From the NCBI GenBank assembly GCA_007449985.2, contig VIIQ02000725.1, forward strand, positions 367,369-431,368: a DNA stretch of 64,000 nucleotides, written 5' to 3'. Each line of letters starts with the position of its first letter. Within the stretch, counting starts at the first letter, position 1. Origin of the DNA: Desmodesmus armatus (taxonomy: Eukaryota; Chlorophyta; Chlorophyceae; Sphaeropleales; Scenedesmaceae). The position numbers and the translations under genes were made by a program. Shown here piece after piece: positions 19,745 through 29,800 of the stretch. The notes beneath the pieces are model-generated. The model was not told the origin of the DNA, did no database searches, and worked only from the letters and a program-made list of their open reading frames with translations.

Positions 19745-22743
19745 CTACTGCATCTGCTTGATCGTGATGATCTCTTCCAATGCCTCCTCCAGCACTTGCC
19801 GCATGCCCTGCTCCTCAAAGCGCTGCACACAGCACGACACAGCACGCAGGCAACTTAGGCATGCAGATCTCAGATCTCAAACCAATGCTTCTCAGACATG
19901 TGACCCGGCTCCTCCGCACAACCCCTCAAAATTACAGCACTGTACAGCACATCATGGCACGTCACAGCACAGGGCAACACAGCACGCCAGAAAGCGGGCG
20001 TCCAAGCCTTCACCTTTGCTGTAGCAGCTAGCTGGCAAACAAGGAGGACATGGAGGACCTGTGCAAATAGGGACCTTCCGCGCCTGCATGCACAGTACTG
20101 GCGGCACAGTACAGTAGGCGCACCAGTGTCGACAACATGACAGGGACACAGACCGCCCCCTACCTTGAGGGTAGGAATGAGTTCCATTGCTTCAGACACC
20201 TTCTCAGGAGCAAGGTTGGCCAGCATTGCCATCTCATACTCGTACAGGTGCGCCCGCTGCTGCAGCCTGCAAAAAGCACATACAGTACAGTCACAGTACA
20301 GTTACTATGGGGGGGGGGGGGGTCCCAAAAACCTCAGCAGTAGCCAGCGAGCCAAGGTGTCCCAAAGGGCCTGCGGTACCCCATTGCCTCACACACACGT
20401 GCGCACACACAAGCAGGAGGAAGCAAGTGACACTTGTACAGGTGCGCCAGACGCTGGAGCCTGCACAGCACACACACGCGCGCACACACGCAGGATGAAG
20501 CACATGGCACCTCCTGCACAACAGTCACTCCCGCTTATTAATCACAGTGTCTGCCTTTTCTTCTACTCATTTCATCCAGTCTGGAGAGTACCACTTATAC
20601 CAGTGGGGTGGCACCCCACTGGTATAAGCACCCACTTTTGACACCCCCCCCCCAATGAAAAGGTTGCACAGACTTGTGCAGCCCGCTCAGCCTGATGATA
20701 CACGAAGCGTCCAAAACCGGTCGCTGCTTGATGTAACTTGAGCTTCGGGAAACAGCACATGTGATTTGAATAGTCTCTGAGAGCTGTGCCAACAAGAGCC
20801 GTCTTCGTCTCTCCTTCATCAAAGACTTGTGCAGCCCGCCCAGCTGGCCACTCACTCTCTGAATCGTCCGACGGTCTCCTTGTGCTGCACGTCTGTCTTT
20901 GACTCCAGTTTGTCCAGGTACTCCATGGCTTTCACTGCTAGGTGGGGCGGTGCCCACATCTTGTTGTTGGCAGTGTTGGCCATCGCAAACTGCTTCAGGA
21001 CAAGCTTGGCTTCCTGATTGGTCAGCGCATTGCAGTTGCCCAAGTCTGTGAGAGGACCCAGGGGGGAGGGACATCAGGGCGCAACCACATGTCAGCAGCC
21101 AACCAAGAAGGTGCACCAGGAAGGGAAATCGTTTCTTTCAGTGAAGCACAAACTGCTCGGCTTCCTGATTGCTGAGTGCATATTGCAGTTGCCGAGCTCT
21201 GCGTGAGGAGGGCAGGCGGCGGGGCGCGCGCGGGGGAGGGGGGGGGGCGCAGGCACACATCATGAACCAACTATGGTGCTACATCCTTTTGATGAAGAAA
21301 GCAAGCCCAAATTGCTTGAGGACAAGCTTGGCCTCCTGGTTGGTGATGGCAATGCAGGCGCCCAACTCTGCAGGGCAACACAGCGGTACATGCAGGACAT
21401 GGGCCACATCGTGAGGAGACAGGTTGTCAGTGTGTGCTGGTTGGTGAGGTGAGGACATCACAGTGCCCCAGCTCACTACACCAGCGGGTTGGAAAGGGTG
21501 TGATGTTGAGGCACGGCTGGCGACAGCGCATTGCAGCTGCGCAGCTCTGCAGGGGTGCAGCCACTGCAAGGCGGTAGGAGACGTTTCAGGGTGTGCGAAC
21601 TGGTCAGCGCATCCGATTTGCCGAGCTATACAGAATACTGGCAGCGAGGGTGGAGCCGCAGGCAGGCAACATGAGTACGGAAGTTGTCAAAGCACTTGAC
21701 GCATGTGCTGCTGCGCAGTGCATTCTCCTTGCTGAGCTCTGCAGGGCAGAGCCGAGGTGAGATGCGCAGAAATGGGGGCAGGGCAGGCGAGGGCCCCAAG
21801 TAAAGAACAGTTGCAGATGCTGGGTTCTGCAGGAGAGCCAGAGGTGGGTGCGCAGGCCTGCAGGCATGCGAACGTGACGACGGCACCTAGTGAGGGCGCT
21901 TTAAGCATGTACTGATGCTGTGCATACACTGAAAGCAGTATGGGAAGAGGGGTGTAGGTGCTGCCCTGGCCGGTCTGCTCAGACTCAACCCCACCAGCTG
22001 GGACTTATGTACAAGTTCAGCTACGTGTACTGCGCAGTTGCGTTTTGGTGGCTTAGGTCTGCAGAGCAGCGGGGGCGAGCGTGCAGGGGCACGTGCATGT
22101 GAGTTTTTGAATACAACGAGCACATTGCAGTACTAGTTGCTGAGGTCTGCAGGAGCCGAGGCAATCTAACCCTGGTACGGTACTGGGCGTGTCTATACAC
22201 TGAGTGCGGCTGTACTGGGCGAGTCCTGCCTGGCAGTAGCGGGGTGTATGTGCGACGGGGCCCGCTGGGCAGGGCGGGGCGGGGGGGGGGGCTAACAGGT
22301 TGACAGCACCTGAGAAGGCATGAGGTGTGTGCTGATTAGTCAGCGCAGTGACAAAGCGTGAGCGCAGTGCAGTTGACGAGCTCTGCATGGCAGCGGGTGG
22401 GTAGGCAGACGCGCAGGCAGGGCGGTTAGAAGAGCAAGAGCGCTGGGAGGAGGGGGTGGGGGGAGTGTGTTGGGGCGCAGTGTAGCAACAAGCGAGGGCA
22501 GGTGCACAGGCAGGGCGGTTGTTGCATCGTCTTAAGAGGGCGCGGGGCACTATATGAGTTTGCCACAAGCGCAAACTTGCGCGAGGGAGTGTGCAAGCAC
22601 TGATGAGGACTGTGCTTTACAGGATTGAGCTGCCGGCTCATGTCTGATTGTACGCCATGCTTGAAGCTGCAAGGCCCACCTTTCATCTCAGCCTCCGTGA
22701 ACTCCCCATCTGGAAAGGGTTTTGCAATGTCGTCTGTGTCCAT
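19745..22743 (-). CDS. RPB4: DNA-directed RNA polymerase II subunit RPB4
   Basis: Model: complement(join(19745..19822,20164..20266,20856..21045,22680..22743)), 144 residues, close to the usual RPB4 length of about 140. The start MDTDDIAKPFPDGEFTEAEM is the first ATG of the exon. The core reads NQEAKLVLKQF (RPB4 N-terminal helix) and HLYEYEMAMLANLAPEKV followed by EAMELIPTLKRFEEQGM, which parallels the LANLCPE...ALIPSLEGRF...L signature of the Rpb4/RPC9 fold. It fits RPB4 better than RPC9 because of the LANL.PE and IP.L motifs. Known role: it forms the stalk of Pol II with RPB7 in the nucleus. Phases 1, 2, 0 all close. The first intron (1.6 kb) is unusual and is filled with decayed copies of exon 2's start. 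The gene is head-to-head with the CS-domain gene. Confidence 0.88.
20594..20628. repeat. Perfect palindrome, 17-bp arms, 1-bp centre
   Basis: CTTATACCAGTGGGGTG, one G, then the exact reverse complement. It lies inside RPB4 intron 2 (20267-20855), beside a C-run. It resembles the 33-bp palindrome at 12241-12273 in architecture but not in sequence. Confidence 0.85.
21146..22400 (-). repeat. Series of decayed exon-2 5-prime-end copies in RPB4 intron 1
   Basis: Copies of the acceptor and first codons of exon 2 (plus-strand motif GCATTGCAGTTGCCNAGCTCTGCAGG) recur near 21180, 21358, 21530, 21615, 21720, 21815, 22130 and 22370, in progressively poorer form. Spacing is irregular, about 80-300 bp. 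They probably arose by repeated tandem duplication of the intron/exon 2 boundary followed by decay. Confidence 0.6.
21279..21367 (-). pseudogene. Duplicate of RPB4 exon 2 with in-frame stop
   Basis: A CTGCAG acceptor is followed by a phase-compatible copy of the exon 2 start (LGACIAITNQEAKLVLKQFG) that runs into FFIKRM-stop. If spliced in, it would truncate RPB4 after about 50 residues. It could be a dead duplicate or a poison exon; sequence alone does not decide. Confidence 0.65.
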
Positions 22744-23190
22744 GCTTCTGCTGCTGCTGGCGCCCCCGCCGCCGGCGCTGCTGCTGCGCTGGTGTCGGTG
22801 GTGCTCAGTTCTTCTGGTAGATGGGCTGCTGCTGCTGCAGCTGCTGCCACTGCTGTAGCTACCCGGAGGAGCTGCTCTCCGACTTGGCTGCTGTTCTCAG
22901 CCCGGCAGGCCAGCGACCTCCCCCTTGCCTGTGGTCTGCGCTATGGTGTGGAGACAGGAGAAGCCCCTCAGCCTTGATGTATGGCAATGAACGGCTAGTG
23001 TCTGGAGGTAAGATTGGAATAGCAGATTGTTGCGACCACTGCTGGCTTCAGCTGATGAAGAGGCAGCAACAGCAAAGCAGATCAGTAACAGAGCAAAGCC
23101 TTGATGTTGCAACTCGGCAGTTTGGCTGCACCCAGCATACGCAACCATCGTATAGTTACGCTTGGTCAAGTTGTTGGCGTGCGATGACTG
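22744..23190. promoter_or_regulatory. Divergent promoter region between RPB4 and the CS-domain gene
   Basis: This 447-bp interval separates the start codons of two genes transcribed away from each other. It begins with CAG/CTG-rich sequence next to RPB4. I see no TATA box I would defend. A shared bidirectional promoter is inferred from spacing only. Confidence 0.4.
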
Positions 23191-25208
23191 ATGATGTTCA
23201 AAGGTTCCAAGGAAAGTCTGCGTCGCTTGGACACGGGGGATACATGTGCGAACGTACGTGACTGGCACACCCCATTTGTTATTGCGTACCCTCGAGACAG
23301 AAAGACATTAATGTCCGACCGACACAGCAGTAGAGTGCTGGTAGCACTAGGCACAACTGGGGCTGCTGTGGGCGCGTGTATGCTGGCACACAAGCTTTGG
23401 CTTAGGCATCAAGATGCTGGAAGCCTGCAGGTGACCCATGGAGCTCTTACCTCAGCCGGTTGCTGACATGGGGCCTTTGCAACAGCAAGTGCACCTATCA
23501 CAACCCCAGCAATTCAGACTCAATCAGGCATGCTGTTTTGCGCAGGTATTGAGTAGTAGCATATGGCTTCCGCAGCTGCTGCTTCACCGCAGCGCGTCAG
23601 TGGCAACTGCTCAAGCTGAACACAAGCAGCAGCCAGGTTGGTGCTGTGTGCTTGGTGCTGAGAACAGCAGCCGCTTCCTGCACTTGACCAGCATTTTGTT
23701 GTGTCAATGGCATGTGTTGTTGCTGTTGGGATCGCCCACATGCTGTGAACTCAGCATGTGCGCAGCTGCAGCACGTGAGGCAGCAGCAACTGCCAGGCAC
23801 GCCAACCTCCCGGCTGCTGCCCCTCACACCACCACCAGCAGCGCGCAGCAGCAGCAATCGCAACCTGCATGTGCATGATGCCTGACAATCTCAGGCAACT
23901 TGCCTTCACTCTACTGCCCGCAACGCCTCCATCTGCCCTGCACTGTTGGCATGGCACAGCCATACTGGCTGTGCGCTACACAGGGCGCTCTAGTAATCAG
24001 CAACAAGCTCCATTGTAGTTCCGTGAACACTCTGTTCATGCACGTTGTCATTGCCTGCAGTGCTGTATGACTGGGCGCAATCCATAGAAGAGGTGCTAGT
24101 AGAGGCTCAGCTGCCGGCACACATACAGCAGCATGAGGTCCAAGTCAAGTTTGGGCCTTCAGCGCTGCTGGTGGTGGTTGAGCAGCAGCGGGTGATAGAC
24201 GGCTGCCTTGCAGGACGCGTCGTGCCGCAGCACAGCAGCTGGAAGTTAGGTGAGCTGGGCCGCTGCTGGCTTTCATCAGTGACAGCATGACTGTCTTGTG
24301 TTGTGTCCACAGCAGGCCCCTATCCCTTCAAGCGTCGAAACAGGGCGGGGCGGAACGAGTCAGTGCGCTGCGCGCGAGCGTTGTCAACGGTTTGACCGTT
24401 GAGCCTGCGCCCCCAGCAGCGTGACCTCTATAGTGCCCCGCGCTTGTCAGGGAGGATCCAATCAATTGCCTTGCTTTACTGGGTTTACTGAAGCCGCTGG
24501 GCCATTGCCACCTCAGGGCATGACAGGGGGGGGGGGTGAAGATGTATGATCAGGGTTTCAGGGGGCTGTAGGTTCAAGGTTTCAGGGGTGGTGGTGTTTG
24601 GGTCGCAGCAGGCCACGGAGCGCATGCGGCATTTGCTGGCATGCATATGCGGCCTTGGGGGAGGGGCGGGCAAGGGGCCACACGTGCGCGCATACGACCC
24701 CAGCAGCCACGGCATGTGGGGGCACCTCAGTTGCAGCAGGGTTCAACCCATTGCGTCTGTTGGAGCGCGACCTACCAAAGGCGATGCTGCAGCTGAGCAG
24801 CCCTGGAAGGGTTAGTTGCCCGCTGCTGCAGTAACACAGCCGTGGGTGCAGGAGCAGGTGGGGTTTAAGTCAAAGTACTGCATCTGCTTCACGCACATTC
24901 AGCAGTCGCAGGTGCTGGTGTCAATCAGCTCTGTGTGACCTTAAACACAAAATGCGTGTTCTTGTACCCTGCCAACCTGCCTGTCTGCCTGTCTGTGTGC
25001 CTGCCCGTCTGCAGAGGGACAAGGGAGGAGCAGGAAGCTGTCTATCACTCTGGTGAAGCAGCCAGCAGCAGCGACAGAACAGCAGCAGCAGCAGCAGCAG
25101 CAGCTGCCGCGGTACACAGTATGGGAGGGCTTAGTGGCTGCGCCTGTTGGAGACGATGCGCCAAAGTCCCCGGAGAAAAGGGACCAAGCGGCGAGGGCTG
25201 ATGGTTGA
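23191..25208 (+). CDS. Membrane-anchored CS-domain protein (NudC/p23-like)
   Basis: Model: join(23191..23430,23546..23636,24061..24249,25015..25208), 237 residues, phases 0,1,1 closing at a TGA. Exon 1 carries one hydrophobic segment, VLVALGTTGAAVGACMLA, residues about 49-65, after a charged N-terminus. From about residue 111 the sequence YDWAQSIEEVLVEAQLP, VKFGPSALLVVV, DGCLAGRVV, SSWKL and, in the last exon, KLSITLVK follow the order of beta strands in a CS domain (Y-W-Q-T...V..LP...V.F....L.V......DG.L...V....S.W.L...L.I.L.K). CS domains bind HSP90 or act as NudC-type co-chaperones; here that is family knowledge, not shown. A poly-Q stretch and a charged tail follow. The membrane segment is unusual for soluble NudC and p23 proteins. 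Exon 2 is the least certain exon but has good splice sites and matches phase on both sides. Confidence 0.72.
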
Positions 25209-26869
25209 TGAACTGCGAGGCTCGTTCACACTCTGCTTCAGGCTGTATTTGTATGTCTGGACTTGACGGCATGACGACTTTGCCGGGTGATCGGTCGGGG
25301 TCTTGTGACGATCCCTGTGGGGCGTTATAACAGCAGCGTGTGGGCTTACAGAAGCAGGGTACATGTTGGCCAGTTATGGGAAGTGTTGGCTGGGGATGTG
25401 TGGTGCTGGGGTGGTTTACGGCATCGTGGTGGTGTTGCTGGGTTTATTTGGTCTGTAGTGGCTGGTGGTACGGCGGGCAGAGATTGATTTTACTCTGTCT
25501 GCCTTTTTGCATCTGAGGTCTGTTCCAGAGCATGTCACTGACTGCTGCTGAGACTGCAGCACTATTTACACACAAGCGCTTGGGTGATAACTGGCGCTTT
25601 TTATTGCGTCATTGTGCGCTGCATGAAAGGGTGTGGCGCATCCTGCGCATGGGATTTCTACACATGCACCAGACATGCGCAGTCACACGTGCCTGCCCTT
25701 TGGTACACCTGGCTCATGCGTATGCTGTGTGAGTATCGCAGCGTGGATTGGTGCAGCAAGGAGGTTGTCTCATTGTGTGAACCTCAAGTAGGGTCACTCA
25801 CGGTCACTGGTTGGGTACATCAGGTGATGCACAGTCACTCCCCCTGGGGTACTTCCCATCGCGCCTCACTCTGTGCTGGCCGTTGATTCTTGGGTTGTGC
25901 AATGAGGGCTTACAATGTCGAGGTGCAAGTCATGCGACTGTCCAAGGTGCAGGTGCAGTTACTTGCGGCATGGTTGGCATGCGAGCAGTACACCCACAGA
26001 GCTAGAGAACACCAATGATGGCTGAACAGCGCCGGTCAACCAAGCCCCAGGATTGCAACAGGTGTTACGCTTGCATTGCCCAACATGTGACAGCAGCAGT
26101 GGCAGCAATCCCATGCTGGCATATAGCCAAGGCCACTGTAAAGTCGTCAAGCAGAACCCCACTTCACATGGCTGGATTGCGTGCCGGCTGCCAAAATGTG
26201 ACGACTCATCGCCAGGCAGGCCTAGGGTCGTGCCTCTCAAAAGCACAGTGCAGCCAACGACAATGCTGTGGCAGCTCTTGACCATACAGTCCAATGCCAC
26301 TCGTCCAATGCATGTCACCGCAGCTAGCAAATCAATGCAGGTTCACCATGCCGGTGTCACTACGGCTCAGTCACAAAGCCAGTCCCCCCCAAGACAATGC
26401 ACTTGGTTAGCAGGCCACATCAAGAGAGTCACGCAGCACTCACACCTCCCCCCCTCCCAGCCGCCCTGTGCTGTGTGCTGGTGCGATGCTGTCAGTGCAG
26501 TGCAAGTAAGTGTTGAGAACAAGCAGGCTTAGGAAAGGTTCTGCAGCGGTCTGCAGCCCATACTGTCAATCACTGCACCCACAGCAGGCTGCTGCTGCTG
26601 CTACTACAAACACCTCCCTCCGCAAGCACATGTCCAGCACTAGGACACAGTTGGCAACTGAACCAACGCAAGGCCTCTGCTGGCCCCAGTTGTGAAGCAG
26701 CGAGCACTGCCAAAGGGACACAGCAGTGCCATAGCCTATGTGGCTGCTAGCTCTTCGGACAGTTCGATAACTTTGCAGCAATGCCTGCAACAGGTTGCCG
26801 GTGCAGCAGTGCATAGCGCAATCACAGCCCACTGCCACTAACATGCTGATTCCAGACCGAACCAGAGAG
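25209..26869. other. Intergenic between convergent CS-domain and kinesin genes
   Basis: Both flanking genes end into this interval, so it should contain two 3-prime untranslated regions. No further gene, repeat or RNA was recognised; frames here are short and unsupported. Confidence 0.4.
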
Positions 26870-29800
26870 TCAGTACAGACACGGTGCCTCCCCAGAGCGC
26901 GTGCCACCACCACCGGCAGCCCCTCCATCAGGTCCACCCACCCCAGGCTGCACCGCCAGACCCTGCTGACCAAAGCTGCCTGCCGTACCCACACCACCCT
27001 TACCAGCAGCGGCAGCAGCAGCGGCATTCAGCTGAGCAGCCAGGCCTGCTGCTGCTGCTCCACTGCTGCTTTGCGGCTGGTTCGCAAACAGCTTGTTGTA
27101 GAGCCAGCCCCCACCTCTGGGGCTGCCTGGCTTGCTGCCTGTGTTGCTGCCCCAGACACCCAGCCTCCCCACCCCCTCCTCCTGCCGCTGCTGAAGCTGC
27201 TGCTGTAGGTGCTGCTCCAAGCTGCCAGCAGCACTGCTACCACCACCACCACCACCACCACCAGCAGCAGCAGCGGCAGCGGCAGCGGCAGCCCCAGAGT
27301 AGGGCTTGAAGGGGGAGGTGCACTCGTCTTCAACGCCCGTGTGGTACCTGCTACCACCAGCCACCTGCAGCTGCTGCTGCCGCGGGGAGTTTGTGACACT
27401 ACTGCAAAGTGTGCCGGTAGCCCCTGCTGTCCCCTGCAACTGCTGCTGGTACTGCTGCCGCGGGGAATTTGTGACGCTGCTGCTGAGGACGCTGCCACCT
27501 CCAGCCCCATTCGCAGAGTCAGACAGCGCTGCTGCTGCTGTAGCCCGCATGCTGCGCACCAGCTGCTCTGCAGCCTCCAACTGTGCAGCAACGGAGCGCC
27601 GCCGGTCCGGCACACTGCCCCCCGCACCCCATCCCCCGCTGCCGTCACCCCCCGCCTCCCCTCCCTGCTGCTGCTGCTGGAGTTGCTGCATTTGTTGCTG
27701 CACTTGCTGCTGCTGCGAGGGCTGCGCGAGGGGCCGACCAGCAGGCTCCTGTTGCAACACTGCAGCGGCAGCGGCCGCACTGCTGCTGTCATTGCTCCTG
27801 GAGACTGCGGCGGCAGCAGCAGCAGCCCTGGAAGCAGCCAGGTCGGCCTTGGCCCTCACCAGTTGGGCCTGGGCCTGGTACAGCTGCGTCTCCATGTCAG
27901 CCTCGCTGTCGCCTGCGGCCTGCTGCGCCTCTGCTAGCCGAGCCGTGGCGACGGCCAGCTTCCGCGAGAGGTCGGCGGCACGTTCCTCTGCCTCCCGCTT
28001 GAGCGCCTGCGTGTGGAGGGATGGGCCCAAGGTGAGATGAGAGGTGCAGCGGCGTCCTGCATTATCAACCTGACCCAGCCACGCTCCCCCCAAGCACCTG
28101 CGTAGTCGCTAGTCACCAGCTGAGCTGCTACTGGCTTTTTTTTCACTCCTGCCTGCTCAACATAAGCAGAAGTGCCACCAAAGCTCAAAAAGCCCACGGC
28201 CGTCTCACCCTCTCCCAAGCACACCTGCATTGTTGCCAGGAGAGCGGCCAGCAACACCTGCACATTGCCGCTGCTGCCGTCAACTCCCCTGGGACACTGA
28301 CACCTCCAGCGCTCCTATTCTCGCCCTACTGCTGGTGCGAGTTGCTGCCACCTATGCCACCTGTGCTTACTTCAACCCAACCACACTACCCCTCAGCACA
28401 CCTGCGTAGTTGCCAGGCGAGAGACCAGCACATCCTGCACATCGCTGCCGTCAACGCCCTCCAAGTCCCTTACGCCTCCCGCAGTACCATTCGCACCCTG
28501 CTGCTGCTGGTGCTGGTGCTGCTGGTGCTGTGCGCGTGCGACAAGCAGCAGCTGCTGTGTGGAATCGTCCAGCTCCTGGCGCAGCTGCAGCACCTCGGCG
28601 CGTGCGCGTGTGAGCTCCGTGGAGCGCTGCTCTGCTGACACCTGGGCGTCCTGCAGCTTGGCCTCAGCACGCTTGGCGGCATCCTGCACAGGGCAACATG
28701 TGTGAGTGAGTGAGTGTGTGTCAGCAGGGAGTCAGGCAGCCCGTCGACCTGCCATATGTCCCTGCTGTTAGCCATGAAATGCCAGTCTGGCAGGAGCACC
28801 CCCCCCACCTCACCCCCCCCCCCCACCCCAACCTCATGACGTACACTGTCGATGCTGTGGTATGGCGACAACTTAGGCCCGTGTAGCATTGGCTGTGTCA
28901 CGCGTCCCACTCACCCGCCATGTGTCCCTGCTAGTAGCCACGAGGCCGAGCTCTGAGAATCCTCAACCCCCCAAACATCGCAAACCCGATCTCAAACCTG
29001 AGATAGATGGGGATCCAAGTCAGGCAGCCCACTCACCCGCCATGTGTCTCTGCTGGTAGCCATAAGGCCCAGCTCGTCCCTCAGTGCCACCACGGCACGC
29101 TTCTCCTGCAGCAGCGCTGCATGCAGCCCCTCAACCTCAGCCTGCGTACACACACGATACAGGACAGGTAGTGAGCTATGAAGGGTGCGATTCCAGTGGT
29201 GAGTCGAATCAACAGCACAAAAAGGGGATGTTGGGGTAGAATAAAATGTTGAGGATGATGGCACACTCTATATTTGTGTGTGGCACACCCACATGCAAAC
29301 AGAAACATATACTCTGCACCAGCAGCTGCAGCCCCTCAACTTCAGCCTGCGTGCATGCACAATACAGGGACTGGTGGTCGGCGACACAATTCTAGCCTCG
29401 CCGCCGGCAGCAGTGCTGCATGCAACCCCTCAACTTCAGCCTGCGTGCATACATGGTACGGGGCAGGCAGTGGGTCACACAACAGACTCATCCTTTGCAC
29501 CAGCAGTTGCAGCCCCGGGTTGCGTGTGCGCACAGTATGAGTGGGTGGGTTGGGGAGGTACTCGTCGGGGATGCGTAGTCCGGGCGTGACAACACAGCGA
29601 TGACAACAAAACGCAATGTTCCCTTGTACATCATGTATCAACAGACAACACATGCAGCCTGGGTGTCAAGGACACTTAGACTCCCTCCAGTCACCTGCAG
29701 TGCCGCCAGTCGTTCCATGAGGCCCTGCCGGACTCATGGAGGGCAGGGGCCAAGCAAGCCCTCAGCCATATGCCCCCCCCCCTCCTCTCTCGTAGCTCCA

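Noticed and set aside
19745..22743. RPC9 (Pol III) instead of RPB4
   Set aside because: The LANLAPE...ELIPTL stretch and the overall length match RPB4. RPC9 lacks this signature in that position.
26795..27937. Long plus-strand frames rich in Cys, Ser and His opposite the last kinesin exon
   Set aside because: They are antisense readings of CAG/GCN-rich coding sequence. The minus strand has phase-consistent exons and kinesin-tail composition.
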